Shown: positions 45,289-54,217, numbered from the stretch's first letter. The stretch is DNA of 64,000 nt from JAGDZR01 sp049115695 (GCA_049115695.1 JAGDZR010000004.1:186001-250000); one strand, 5' to 3'. The notes: generated by a model from the sequence alone, not told the origin. Translations and numbers: made by a program.

Positions 45289-45430
45289 AATGATAAAATT
45301 CCAGAAATAGTCCGTATTAAAATGTGTTAATACAGTTTGTCTTAAAATGTAAATCAACACCTATAAATACACGGTTGATTGAGTACAGTATAAACTGATT
45401 GATTAATATTGGTGCACTCAACACTTTACA
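45289..45430 (+). repeat. duplicated intergenic tract, copy B
   Basis: Diverged second copy of the tract at 42219-42375, ending 3 bp before the ATG of the secreted protein at 45434. Shared blocks include AAAATGTGTTAA, GTCTTAAAATGTAAATCAA, AATACACGG and AATATTGGT. As a retained sequence before a start codon it is likely to hold the promoter and leader of that gene. Confidence 0.7.
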
Positions 45431-45433
45431 CCT

Positions 45434-46267
45434 ATGAAACAATTCGTTTTTGCTGTTTTTTTCTTAAGCGCAGTTATATCACAAGCTCAGTGGAAATCTG
45501 AAGATGCTGGCAATCCTTTCGACGGCCAATTCAAAAAAGCTTTTGTTACTGCTGAAGAACAAATGAATGTCAGGTTCTCGATCGACCTGAAAAAGGAAAA
45601 CGAATTAGAAATGTATCTCAGTGGTATCACAACGGATGACTGCACTGATATTACCGTATCACTCAATTTTGATAACAGCAAGACTATCTATAACGTCTGG
45701 CGCATTGTCATTCCTGAGAATGGAAGAATTGTTTTTGGGGACTATTTCTTCAATGATAGTGACAGCATCTTCACCTATGACTTTATCCGAAAGCTAAAAA
45801 CATCGAGTGAGTTTTGGATGAGGATCGAAAATGGTTGTAACAATTCTAAGGGAACTTATAAATTCTCATTAAAAGGCTCAGGCAAGGCCATCAACTATGT
45901 GGTCAACAGCAACATGAACAGTCAATTAATGAATGAAAAAAAGACGTTGCGATCAGGGATGATTAGATACAATAAATCTTCAAAGCTCATTTCAGAAAGC
46001 TCGGGGTACGAGGATATTTTGATCCGAACGAAAGTGTCTTCAAAAATAAATGGATTGTATTCGTGTCCGGTATGTAGTGATGAATATGTAGATCATTCGA
46101 TAGGAGACTCTATATACGTCTTGAATCACTTTGCCAACAACAAGTTTTTTGTCCGTCTCAAAGGGCAAAGCAAACCCTACTACATGCCCAACGTCGACCG
46201 TCACATCGAAACCGATGCTAATATGAGCAGTCTGCTGATGGCGATTAGGGATTATTGGTCTAAATAA
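45434..46267 (+). CDS. secreted protein of unknown function
   Basis: 277 residues with a signal peptide (about 1-19, MKQFVFAVFFLSAVISQAQ). The first half is beta-rich; the second half carries a Cys-Pro-Val-Cys pair (YSCPVCSDEYVDHS) within an SH3-like stretch (IRTKVSSKINGLY). No family was recognised. It ends 2 bp before the phosphodiesterase gene, so the two are probably co-transcribed. Confidence 0.75.
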   Translation: MKQFVFAVFFLSAVISQAQWKSEDAGNPFDGQFKKAFVTAEEQMNVRFSIDLKKENELEMYLSGITTDDCTDITVSLNFDNSKTIYNVWRIVIPENGRIVFGDYFFNDSDSIFTYDFIRKLKTSSEFWMRIENGCNNSKGTYKFSLKGSGKAINYVVNSNMNSQLMNEKKTLRSGMIRYNKSSKLISESSGYEDILIRTKVSSKINGLYSCPVCSDEYVDHSIGDSIYVLNHFANNKFFVRLKGQSKPYYMPNVDRHIETDANMSSLLMAIRDYWSK

Positions 46268-46269
46268 AT

Positions 46270-46794
46270 ATGAAAATTGGATTGCTCTCTGATACCCATG
46301 GATACCTGGATCAATCCATTTATAAGTATTTCGAGGAGGTAGATGAGATCTGGCATGCCGGAGATATTGGAACCGAAGAAGTACTCGATGATTTGGCGCG
46401 ATTTAAACCTACACGACCAGTATGGGGTAATATCGACGGTCAAAAATTAAGAATAAGAACTGCTGAACTTCAGGTTTTTACAATTGATGGGAAAAAAGTT
46501 CTCTTGACTCACATTGCGGGTAAACCTCCCAGATATAATAAGGAAATCAGAAAGCTTATCGCGCAGGAACAACCAGACTTACTTATATGTGGACATTCAC
46601 ATATTTTACGGGTAGAATTTGACAAGCAAAATAACCTGCTTTTCATGAATCCCGGTGCGGTAGGTAAAAACGGATTTCATAAGGTCAAGACAATGCTGCG
46701 ATTCGAAATTACAAAAGGAAAAGTCGAAAATCTGGAAGTGGTTGAACTTGGACCTAGGAGTGAAGGGAAAATTGAGGTCGATCCGGTAAAGTAA
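46270..46794 (+). CDS. metallophosphoesterase, YfcE/MJ0936 type
   Basis: 174 residues. The metal-binding motifs are D-x-H (SDTHGY, 7-9), GD (HAGDIG, 31-33), GN (WGNIDG), and GHSH near 117-120, followed by NPGAVG, the typical end of YfcE-like phosphodiesterases. It is likely a cytoplasmic, Mn-dependent phosphodiesterase; the natural substrate is unknown. Confidence 0.92.
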   Translation: MKIGLLSDTHGYLDQSIYKYFEEVDEIWHAGDIGTEEVLDDLARFKPTRPVWGNIDGQKLRIRTAELQVFTIDGKKVLLTHIAGKPPRYNKEIRKLIAQEQPDLLICGHSHILRVEFDKQNNLLFMNPGAVGKNGFHKVKTMLRFEITKGKVENLEVVELGPRSEGKIEVDPVK

Positions 46795-46871
46795 GCCCTG
46801 AATGCGGTACGTTAGCGCTATCGCTCGCATCCGATGTTGCGATTGATTTTGTAATGTATTACCATCGTGAT

Positions 46872-47225
46872 ATGAATGGTTTAAATACTTCTTCGAATCG
46901 TGTCATGATGATCATGAGTATTTCTCTGATCATAGTGCTTTTGGTTGGTTTTCTTACATGCCCATCAGCGAAAGATTTTGATCATTTTATCACGGATCAA
47001 GTCAAAGAGCGCATAAGCAATGAAGTAAAATCATCGTTTTGGCAAAAGGCAGTTCAGGGTATTGCAAGTCTCGCCTATGAAACAGAATCAAACAATTACT
47101 ACTTGTTCACGCTAAACAAAGTAGAATTGGTAACTGGTAATCAACGTGAGTTTGTTGGCATTGCCGGGTATTTCATTCCGCTTGGTGATTGGTCCGATGG
47201 TATGATTAAGATTGAGACCAAATAA
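46872..47225 (+). CDS. DUF4359-like membrane-anchored protein
   Basis: 117 residues from the ATG at 46872; an upstream in-frame ATG at 46854 adds six residues. One N-terminal helix (about 12-30) and an exterior domain with FLTCPSAKDFDHFITDQVKE and GIAGYFIPLGDW, which resembles DUF4359. Function unknown. A perfect terminator follows the stop codon. Confidence 0.75.
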   Translation: MNGLNTSSNRVMMIMSISLIIVLLVGFLTCPSAKDFDHFITDQVKERISNEVKSSFWQKAVQGIASLAYETESNNYYLFTLNKVELVTGNQREFVGIAGYFIPLGDWSDGMIKIETK

Positions 47226-47252
47226 AAAGGTCAGAATCAAATTCTGACCTTT
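47226..47252 (+). terminator. Rho-independent terminator
   Basis: AAAGGTCAGAAT-caa-ATTCTGACCTTT, a perfect 12-bp stem with a 3-nt loop right after the preceding stop codon; followed by CAAAAC, so the T-run is short on the plus strand but A-rich flanks make it bidirectional with the tRNA gene. Confidence 0.75.
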
Positions 47253-47262
47253 CAAAACTATG

Positions 47263-47344
47263 TACCAAAGGAGGGAATCGAACCCTCACTCCCGAAGGAA
47301 CACGAGTTTGAGTCGTGCGCGTCTACCAGTTCCGCCACTTTGGC
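47263..47344 (-). tRNA. tRNA-Leu (anticodon CAA)
   Basis: The minus strand folds as a tRNA: acceptor GCCAAAG paired with CTTTGGT, D-arm TGGCGGAACTGGTAGACGCG, anticodon arm CACGA-ctCAAac-TCGTG with anticodon CAA, a long class II variable arm (TTCCTTCGGGAGT) typical of tRNA-Leu, and a T-arm GAGGGTTCGATTCCCTC. The discriminator base is A and CCA is not encoded. Confidence 0.95.
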
Positions 47345-47500
47345 ATTTTATTGCCAGTCAAACAAGCATTTACATACTCACCTGAGTTGGGGCTGCAAAG
47401 CTATCCAAAAGAATTTTTTTACCAAATAAATGAACATCATTTAGCACAGCGTAATCAATTTGTTTTGATCATTGCGAAGCTCATACATTACGAAGCTCAT

Positions 47501-47531
47501 AAAAAAAGAGTGCTCGTTGAGCACCCTTTTT
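47501..47531 (-). terminator. Rho-independent terminator
   Basis: GAGTGCTC-gtt-GAGCACCC hairpin with one mismatch, flanked on the minus strand by a run of seven T. It fits the end of the secreted-protein gene at 47567. Confidence 0.75.
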
Positions 47532-47566
47532 GAACTATGTATGAAGTATGAAGAAAGTATTTTAAC

Positions 47567-48157
47567 TCACAATTTTACGATTGCTTCTTTGACAACTTCA
47601 TTGCCATTGTACAGAAGAAGCGAAATGTGCTTTGAATCAACCTGTTGAACGTTGTATAGTTTGCCTATATCTTGTCCTTTCTCAAGTTTCTCTTTAAACA
47701 AAATCTGACCTTGATCATCAAGAATATAAACCTTCAGATAATCTCCCGAATCGTTCTGTCCCATCAAAGCAATCTTTCCTTCTTGCTGATTCGAAATGAT
47801 CTTGATATTGTGTGCATTCCAGCTACTAATGCTGAATTGCTCCTCATATACTATCCCACCACTTGTTACTTCCACTTGATAAGCCCCGTCAGGTAATTGC
47901 GAAATATCATAACTCTTCGCAAATTCCTGCGTGTTTTTCATCATTTCCTGGTACATCACTTTTCCTTGCTCATTGATTAGCTGGACTTGTACATCTTCCG
48001 ATTGATAGCCCTGATAAAGCACTCGGAATGATTTTTCATTTTCCAATGTTACGACTTTGCAATATGCCGTGGCACTTGCAGAATCAATTGACGCGCTTGC
48101 GACGACAGTACCAAAAACTATTAATAGTACCGCCATAAATTTTACCACTTTTTTCAT
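47567..48157 (-). CDS. secreted beta-rich protein of unknown function
   Basis: 196 residues from the ATG at 48157, followed by a signal peptide (MKKVVKFMAVLLIVFGTVVA). A TTG further upstream is unlikely. Two repeats of about 70 residues resemble T9SS-type beta modules (LPDGAYQVEVTSGG and EQGKVMYQEMMKNT). No sorting signal is obvious. Function unknown. Confidence 0.75.
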   Translation of the reverse strand: MKKVVKFMAVLLIVFGTVVASASIDSASATAYCKVVTLENEKSFRVLYQGYQSEDVQVQLINEQGKVMYQEMMKNTQEFAKSYDISQLPDGAYQVEVTSGGIVYEEQFSISSWNAHNIKIISNQQEGKIALMGQNDSGDYLKVYILDDQGQILFKEKLEKGQDIGKLYNVQQVDSKHISLLLYNGNEVVKEAIVKL

Positions 48158-48379
48158 TTGGATAGGGTTTATTGTTTTTATCCACAGCAAAGATGGGTAT
48201 GTTTTTACGTATTATGCAAGTAATAGCAAGTTTTATTACGTATTTAATACTTATTTATGGTAATTATTATAATCCATCCAACTAATCTAGTATTTTATTG
48301 AAAATCGGTATTTTTTATAATCATTTCAACTAATCATATTACTATTTTCATATTGAGCAATCCGGATATTTGTATGTTC

Positions 48380-48387
48380 TATCTTTG
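48380..48387 (+). promoter_or_regulatory. candidate -7 promoter element
   Basis: TATCTTTG matches the Bacteroidota -7 consensus TAnnTTTG exactly and lies 28 bp before the TTG start of the RDD protein. A well-placed -33 TTTG is not obvious. Confidence 0.4.
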
Positions 48388-48415
48388 AATACGTACAAAT
48401 AACTACTTAAAAGCA

Positions 48416-48814
48416 TTGGATAAATTAAGATATGCATCATTTTCAAGTCGTTTGTTGGCTCATAATATTGATTTACTGATCATGATTATCCTACTCTATC
48501 TAGTAGGGTTGATCATTACGGACAATCAAACGCTGTATTATATCGCCATAGCTGTCTACTTTATCTATCACATAAGCTTTGAAAGCTCATCCCTAAACGC
48601 AACTCCTGGCAAAATCCTGACCAAAATTACTGTGGAAGCTAAGAATCGCACCTCACTTAGCTTTGCTCAAATCGTATCCAGGAACTTATTAAAAGTGCTT
48701 TCCCTGCTTCTTTTATTTACCGGCTTCATTATGATCTCCTTTAGTTCGAAGCGCCAGGGATTACATGATTATTTGAGTAACTCATATGTTTTTCGCTTGG
48801 AAAATAATAATTAA
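48416..48814 (+). CDS. RDD-family membrane protein
   Basis: 132 residues from a TTG at 48416; no in-frame ATG is near. Begins KLRYASFSSRLLAHNIDLLI, the RDD signature with Arg and two Asp-type positions, with three to four transmembrane helices and the family segment SSSLNATPGKILTKITVE. Function of the family is unknown. Confidence 0.85.
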   Translation: MDKLRYASFSSRLLAHNIDLLIMIILLYLVGLIITDNQTLYYIAIAVYFIYHISFESSSLNATPGKILTKITVEAKNRTSLSFAQIVSRNLLKVLSLLLLFTGFIMISFSSKRQGLHDYLSNSYVFRLENNN

Positions 48815-48912
48815 ATCAAGTTACATTGACAGTTTACGAAAAATTTATAGGTCAACCCGACCTTGGAAATTCGTTTTTTTTTATCTTTCGGATTCATTCT
48901 AATTAGTCTAAA

Positions 48913-49506
48913 ATGTCTGAAGAAAAAGGTTCGTTTTTTAAAAGCTTTAAAAACATTGAAAACTACTTTGAAGGCTTCATGTTTTGGAGTCGTTGGGTAC
49001 AGGCCCCTTTATATACTGGCCTCATCTTAGGGGCTTTTATGTATTTATATACCTTTTTTAAGGAATTGTATCATGTTTTCACACACTTAAATGAGTGGGT
49101 AGAAACGGATATGATGCTGGGAGTTTTGAGTTTGGTTGACATTTCAATGGTTATGAACCTGCTTATTATGGTTACCATTGGTGGTTATTCAATCTTCACT
49201 AGTAAAATTGATGTTGAGATGCATGAGGATAAGCCGCTATGGCTTGAGGATCTTGATGCCGGGCAATTGAAAATTAAGTTATCCACCTCCTTAGCCTCGA
49301 TCTCTGGAGTGCAATTATTAAAAACATTTATTAACTACCGTGAATCTGAGCTCAAGCAAGATTCGGAGGCAGTTATTATTGAAATAGTAATACACATGGT
49401 ATTCATTGTTTCTGCACTATTACTTGCTCAAACAGAGAAAATCACGCACAGCTACAAGCATGGGTTTCATGCCGCGCAAGATCACGGAGATGAACCTGAG
49501 CACTAA
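48913..49506 (+). CDS. UPF0114/YqhA-like membrane protein
   Basis: 197 residues with about four transmembrane helices; the segments SRWVQAPLYTGLILG, VDISMVMNLLIMVTIGGY and TSLASISGVQLLKTF match the TIGR00645/UPF0114 family. Terminates just before a strong hairpin. Function unknown. Confidence 0.85.
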   Translation: MSEEKGSFFKSFKNIENYFEGFMFWSRWVQAPLYTGLILGAFMYLYTFFKELYHVFTHLNEWVETDMMLGVLSLVDISMVMNLLIMVTIGGYSIFTSKIDVEMHEDKPLWLEDLDAGQLKIKLSTSLASISGVQLLKTFINYRESELKQDSEAVIIEIVIHMVFIVSALLLAQTEKITHSYKHGFHAAQDHGDEPEH

Positions 49507-49532
49507 CCTGCAAATCAGAATCAACTAATAAA

Positions 49533-49565
49533 AAAGGCTACTCATATCGGGTAGCCTTTCTTTTT
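49533..49565. terminator. bidirectional Rho-independent terminator
   Basis: AAAGGCTAC-tcatatcgg-GTAGCCTTT forms a 9-bp stem, followed by CTTTTTG on the plus strand and preceded by TAATAAAAA. It separates the convergent UPF0114 and M42 genes. Confidence 0.85.
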
Positions 49566-49586
49566 GATGTTGTTTGGAGTTGGGTC

Positions 49587-50630
49587 CTAACGAGACCAGT
49601 CGTATTGCCCTATAGCCTGACTGGCCTTTACAAGAAGATGCACTGCATCATCTACATCTTTCTTGTGTGACATCTCAATTACTTGATGCAAATGTCTCGT
49701 CGGAATTGAAACCGCCCCTGCAATTGCACCGTTCTTGCCAGTCCGCTGTACCCCCGCCGTATCAGTCCCTCCGGCAGTTAGCACTTCTGGTTGCCAATTG
49801 ATACTATGTTCATCTGCCGTTTTCTTTAAATAGGCAACCATTCGCGAGTCGCAAATGGTAGAAGCATCCATGATTTTTATCGCGGCTCCCTTTCCTAAAC
49901 TGGTAATCATTTCGTGTGGCTGAGCGCCAGGCAGGTCAAATGCGATGGTAGTATCAATCGCCAATCCAAAGTCAGGATTGATCGTGTGGGATGCCACCAT
50001 AGCCCCTCTCAATCCTACTTCTTCCTGAACTGTGAATACACCGTATAAATCCACTTCAAGTGCCGACACCTGTTTTAGAACTTCGATCAAAACATAAACC
50101 GAAACTCTATTGTCCAGCGATTTACAATTGACACAGTCCCCCATTTCTATAAGCTCACGCTCACGTGTAATCGGACTTCCAATTTCAATTTTCCCATTAA
50201 GGTCCTCAGCACTCAGCCCGGTATCAATAAAGAAATCGTCCAACTGAACAGTTTTTGTGCGCTCCTCTGGTTTCATTACATGGATTGGCTTTGACCCCAT
50301 TACACCCACAACGTCTTCTTTTCCATGTATGATTACACGTTGAGCAGTAAGGGTTTTAGGATCAAATCCTCCCAGAGTAGTAAATCGAACAAACCCATTA
50401 TCATCTATGTGCGTGACAATGAATCCAATCTCATCCATATGAGCGGCCATCATCAGCTTGCTGGCGTTTTCCTTTCCTGATTGCTTGACCGCAATGATAT
50501 TTCCCATTGGGTCTACTTCAACGGCATCAACAAAAGGTGTGATTTCATTCAAAATGAGCTTGCGAATAGGATCTTCAAATCCCGGAGCGCCCGGTGCTTC
50601 GCATAATTTTTTAAGTAACGCTACATCCAT
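49587..50630 (-). CDS. M42-family aminopeptidase (glutamyl/deblocking type)
   Basis: 347 residues. Metal ligands and catalytic residues are visible: His in AAHMDEIGF, Asp in LDNRVSVYV, the Glu pair in VQEEVGLRGA, Asp in AIDTT and the final His in RHLHQVIEM. M42 enzymes form large oligomers and trim peptides from the N-terminus. Its start overlaps hisIE by one base (TAATG), so it is translated with the histidine genes even though it has no known part in the pathway. Confidence 0.92.
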   Translation of the reverse strand: MDVALLKKLCEAPGAPGFEDPIRKLILNEITPFVDAVEVDPMGNIIAVKQSGKENASKLMMAAHMDEIGFIVTHIDDNGFVRFTTLGGFDPKTLTAQRVIIHGKEDVVGVMGSKPIHVMKPEERTKTVQLDDFFIDTGLSAEDLNGKIEIGSPITRERELIEMGDCVNCKSLDNRVSVYVLIEVLKQVSALEVDLYGVFTVQEEVGLRGAMVASHTINPDFGLAIDTTIAFDLPGAQPHEMITSLGKGAAIKIMDASTICDSRMVAYLKKTADEHSINWQPEVLTAGGTDTAGVQRTGKNGAIAGAVSIPTRHLHQVIEMSHKKDVDDAVHLLVKASQAIGQYDWSR

Positions 50631-51226
50631 TATTTCAGGTGTCTTTTCTTTAGTTCATTGATGATATCAGACAGTGGAATCTGCTTGGCCTCCAACAATA
50701 CCAGGTAATGAAAAAGCAAATCAGAAGCTTCTCCAACAAACAGGTCATCATTGCTGTCTTTGGCCTCTATAACCAGCTCGACCGCTTCTTCCCCAACCTT
50801 CTGAGCAATCTTATTAATTCCTTTCTTAAATAGAGATGCTGTATAAGAACTGTCAGTTGGATTCTCATGTCGCTCTTTAATAATATTCTGCAGGTATGAT
50901 ATAAATGCCACATCATTGTCATTGCTCTCATCAAAGCAGGTATCAGCTCCTGTATGACAAGTAGGTCCATCAGGATTGGCTTTAATCAGCAATGTATCTT
51001 GATCGCAATCCTCTTTTATCTCCACTACTTTCAAAAAGTTCCCAGACGTTTCTCCCTTTACCCATAATCGCTCCTTACTTCGACTATAAAAGGTGACCTT
51101 ACCCGATTTGTTGGTCTGCTCCAGAGCTTCTTCATTCATGAACCCCAGCATCAAAACTTTATCTGTTTGGGCATCTTGTATGATTGCAGGTATTAAACCT
51201 CCCTGCTTCGCAAAATCTAAATTCAT
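50630..51226 (-). CDS. hisI: phosphoribosyl-AMP cyclohydrolase / phosphoribosyl-ATP pyrophosphatase
   Basis: 198 residues, a HisIE fusion. The HisI half carries LGFMNEEAL, TFYSRSKERLWVKGETSGN and the zinc ligands CDQDTLLI and CHTGADTCF; the HisE half contains KVGEEAVELVIEAK. It performs steps 2 and 3 of histidine biosynthesis. It overlaps hisF by 4 bp. Confidence 0.97.
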   Translation of the reverse strand: MNLDFAKQGGLIPAIIQDAQTDKVLMLGFMNEEALEQTNKSGKVTFYSRSKERLWVKGETSGNFLKVVEIKEDCDQDTLLIKANPDGPTCHTGADTCFDESNDNDVAFISYLQNIIKERHENPTDSSYTASLFKKGINKIAQKVGEEAVELVIEAKDSNDDLFVGEASDLLFHYLVLLEAKQIPLSDIINELKKRHLK

Positions 51227-51978
51227 AGTCTAACTGGTATGTTTAAACTTTGAAGATCTTTTTTCAAATCCTCAATTTCAATTTCCTTAAAGTGAAAAAT
51301 ACTGGCTGCAAGTGCTGCGTCAGCCAATCCATCCTGAAAAATATCCTCAAAATGCGGAATAGTACCCCCTCCTCCTGATGCAATGACAGGTATTGATACC
51401 AATTCTGAAATCTTTCTTGTCAGCTCTACAGCAAATCCAGCCTTTGTTCCGTCATGATCCATTGAAGTCAGCAATAGCTCACCTGCTCCGCGCTGCTCTA
51501 CTTCCTTTGCCCATTCCAATGTCCTGATTAATGTTGGTTTGGTGCCACCGTGAGTATGCACCCAATCTACTTCATCAATGCTTCTGGAATCAATTGCCAC
51601 CACTATGCATTGAGAACCAAAATTGTTTGACAATTCGTCGATTAGTTCTGGTCGCTTCACTGCAGAGGAATTGACAGAAACCTTGTCAGCTCCTGCGTCC
51701 AATAGCAATGACACATGTTCAATACTAGAAATTCCTCCACCGACGGTAAAAGGAATATGCACTTCCTTTGCCACCTCTCGCACCAATTCGATCATTGTCT
51801 TTCTGCCTTCCAACGTGGCAGCTATATCCAAAAACACTAACTCATCAGCTCCCTCGGCAGCATACCGTGCAGCTAGCTCAACTGGATCCCCAGCATCCCT
51901 TAAGTCTACAAAATTTACACCTTTGACAGTGCGTCCCGCTTTTACATCAAGACAGGGTATGATTCGTTTCGTTAGCAT
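51223..51978 (-). CDS. hisF: imidazole glycerol phosphate synthase cyclase subunit
   Basis: 251 residues, a TIM barrel. Asp11 of RIIPCLDVKAGR and Asp130-type VAIDSRS are the catalytic aspartates, and the phosphate loops VGGGISS and ASGGGGTI are present. It works with hisH in the same operon. It lies 9 bp from hisA. Confidence 0.97.
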   Translation of the reverse strand: MLTKRIIPCLDVKAGRTVKGVNFVDLRDAGDPVELAARYAAEGADELVFLDIAATLEGRKTMIELVREVAKEVHIPFTVGGGISSIEHVSLLLDAGADKVSVNSSAVKRPELIDELSNNFGSQCIVVAIDSRSIDEVDWVHTHGGTKPTLIRTLEWAKEVEQRGAGELLLTSMDHDGTKAGFAVELTRKISELVSIPVIASGGGGTIPHFEDIFQDGLADAALAASIFHFKEIEIEDLKKDLQSLNIPVRL

Positions 51979-51987
51979 TTCAAAAGA

Positions 51988-52701
51988 TTAAAACTTCGAT
52001 AACTGATCCAAATTAATACTTCCTTCATATATGGCTTTTCCAACAATGGCACCATACATGTTCATTTCTCTTAGTCGTTCCAAATCAGTTATGGTTGTCA
52101 CTCCCCCACTGGCAATCAGCTTGATTGCTGGAAACTGATTCATTATTTTCTGATACAAATCAAACGACGGACCAGCCATCATTCCATCTTTGCTAATGTC
52201 AGTGCATATCACATAAGTGATGCCTTGCCCAACATAGTACTTTAGAAAACTCATCAATTCCAGAGATGAGCCTTCCTGCCATCCCGAAACCATTACCTCT
52301 TCGTTCAATACATCAGCTCCCAGGATCACTTTTTCCGGGCCATATGTATCAATCCATCTACTGAAAACTGTCTTGTCCTTGGCTGCAATAGAACCACCGG
52401 TAACCTGACTGGCACCATTTGCAAATACCTGCTGTATATCCTGATCAGACTTCACGCCACCACCAAAATCAATGGTCAATGCTGTAGATTCGGCAATTCT
52501 ATTAAGTACATCAAGATTTACTACATGCTTAGCTTTTGCTCCATCAAGATCGACCAAATGAAGCCGCTTGATACCTGCCTGCTCAAAGGAACTTGCAACC
52601 GCCACGGGATCCTCATGATACTCTTTCTTTTTGCTATAATCTCCCTTCTCCAGGCGAACACACTTCCCATCTATCAAATCTATAGCCGGAATTATATGCA
52701 T
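51988..52701 (-). CDS. hisA: phosphoribosylformimino-AICAR phosphate isomerase
   Basis: 237 residues. IPAIDLIDGKCVRL contains the catalytic Asp8, and FGGGVKS and ASGGVTT are the phosphate loops of the barrel. It catalyses step 4 of histidine biosynthesis. One base separates it from hisH. Confidence 0.97.
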   Translation of the reverse strand: MHIIPAIDLIDGKCVRLEKGDYSKKKEYHEDPVAVASSFEQAGIKRLHLVDLDGAKAKHVVNLDVLNRIAESTALTIDFGGGVKSDQDIQQVFANGASQVTGGSIAAKDKTVFSRWIDTYGPEKVILGADVLNEEVMVSGWQEGSSLELMSFLKYYVGQGITYVICTDISKDGMMAGPSFDLYQKIMNQFPAIKLIASGGVTTITDLERLREMNMYGAIVGKAIYEGSINLDQLSKF

Positions 52702-52702
52702 A

Positions 52703-53287
52703 TTAAGTTTTTAAAAAATTGTCCAAAATCTTCATGCCTGCATCGGCACTTTTTTCAGGATGGGGTTGAATGGCGTAATAGTTGTCCTTATGTAAAGCCA
52801 TGCTGAATTTCTCGCCATAGGTCGCACTTGCGATCGTGTAATCAGAAGGTTCGACATAATAGCTATGCACAAAATAGAGAAAATCATTCTCTTTTATGCC
52901 TTCAAACAATGGCCCACTTAAATGATCAATGGTGTTCCAACCCATATGCGGAATCTTCAAAGATGGATTGGTAAATCGGAGTACCTTGATTGGAAGCAAC
53001 CCCAGACACTTGGTGTCGTTCTCTTCAGTATGCTCACACATGAGTTGCATACCAAGACAAACACCTAAAAATGGTTGAGTAAGGGTTTTCAACACACGAT
53101 CCAAACCCTTTTGCTTTAAATACTTCATTGCAGTGCTTGCCTCCCCTTGCCCTGGAAAAATGACTTTATCCGCCTTGGCCAACTTCTCCGCATCATCTGT
53201 AATCAACGGAGTAACACCAAGTCTATTCAAGGCAAAACTGAGTGATTGGATATTTCCTGCATTGTACTTCACAACGGCTACTTCCAT
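52703..53287 (-). CDS. hisH: imidazole glycerol phosphate synthase amidotransferase subunit
   Basis: 194 residues. The glutaminase triad is Cys in LGVCLGMQLM plus His and Glu in QPHPEKS, with the class I oxyanion segment FPGQGEAST. It starts the visible hisH-hisA-hisF-hisIE run; hisG, hisD, hisC and hisB are not in the window, so the pathway genes are split in this genome. Confidence 0.97.
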   Translation of the reverse strand: MEVAVVKYNAGNIQSLSFALNRLGVTPLITDDAEKLAKADKVIFPGQGEASTAMKYLKQKGLDRVLKTLTQPFLGVCLGMQLMCEHTEENDTKCLGLLPIKVLRFTNPSLKIPHMGWNTIDHLSGPLFEGIKENDFLYFVHSYYVEPSDYTIASATYGEKFSMALHKDNYYAIQPHPEKSADAGMKILDNFLKT

Positions 53288-53349
53288 GCCGCAAAGAAAG
53301 TTGGTTTAAACAGAAATCATCAAGATTTATCCGAATATGTTAAACACAA

Positions 53350-53376
53350 AAAAAGACCGTAATTCTACGGCCTTTA
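53350..53376 (-). terminator. Rho-independent terminator after phenylalanine hydroxylase
   Basis: AGACCGTA-attc-TACGGCCT (one G-U pair) with an A-rich left flank that gives a T-run on the minus strand. Confidence 0.7.
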
Positions 53377-53407
53377 AAAGGTGAACATATCCTCTTTAAT
53401 TAAATTC

Positions 53408-54142
53408 TTAAGCCATTTGAGGCGCTTCTTCTAACATCTCATGCAAGACCTGCTTGATCTCAGGTATGGAAGAATAGAGCTGCTCATATGAATCTATCAC
53501 AAAATACCTATCCTGAAATACATCCTTGCGATAACTTGTTCCCATGATGGTGCGAACCTCAAACTCATGGTGTGGTGGTTCTTGAGAAATGGAAAATTTC
53601 GTTTCTCCTGCTGATGACAAAATACCCGCTCCATAGATTCTAAGCTTATCATTTTCTCTGATCAAACCAAATTCGACTGTGAACCAATAGATTCTGGATA
53701 ACAGCTCAATCGCATAATCATTTCCGCAATGCGCCAATCCGATTACGCTTAGCTCATGCAGAAAATCCACAAATGCCTGATTAGACAAAACAGGCACATG
53801 AGCGAACACGTCGTGAAACATATCCGGTTCCTGCAAATAATCCAGTTCATTCATTTTCCTCAACCAAGTTGTCGCAGGAAAACGCTTATTAGACATCAAC
53901 TCAAAAAAAGTATAATCTGGCACTAGACCAGGCACTACTGCTAACCGCCAACCTGTAAGTGCCTCAAGTATCTCATTCGTCTCGTCAAATGAAGGAATTT
54001 TATCTCTGGAAAAGCCGACTTGAGTAAGCCCATCTAAATAGGCACTACTTGCCGCATTTTGAAGGTTTTTGATCTGACGGTCAAAAAGCAACTTCCAAAC
54101 CTGAAAATCCTCATCAGAGTAGTTTTCGTATATCTGCTTCAT
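53408..54142 (-). CDS. phhA: phenylalanine-4-hydroxylase
   Basis: 244 residues, the single catalytic domain of bacterial phenylalanine hydroxylase. The iron ligands are the two His in HDVFAHVPV and the Glu in FTVEFGLI, with the pterin-contact region FPATTWLRKM. It converts phenylalanine to tyrosine using tetrahydropterin and oxygen. Its own promoter and terminator separate it from the his genes. Confidence 0.95.
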   Translation of the reverse strand: MKQIYENYSDEDFQVWKLLFDRQIKNLQNAASSAYLDGLTQVGFSRDKIPSFDETNEILEALTGWRLAVVPGLVPDYTFFELMSNKRFPATTWLRKMNELDYLQEPDMFHDVFAHVPVLSNQAFVDFLHELSVIGLAHCGNDYAIELLSRIYWFTVEFGLIRENDKLRIYGAGILSSAGETKFSISQEPPHHEFEVRTIMGTSYRKDVFQDRYFVIDSYEQLYSSIPEIKQVLHEMLEEAPQMA

Positions 54143-54217
54143 TTTTGGGGTGCTGTCTTATTGGGGTGCAGACAAATGTAACAAAATTTTAAAATTTTAG
54201 TTGTTATACTAACTTAT

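Noticed and set aside
47315..47533. Plus-strand frame overlapping the tRNA gene
   Set aside because: It overlaps tRNA-Leu and the following terminator and has no protein features.
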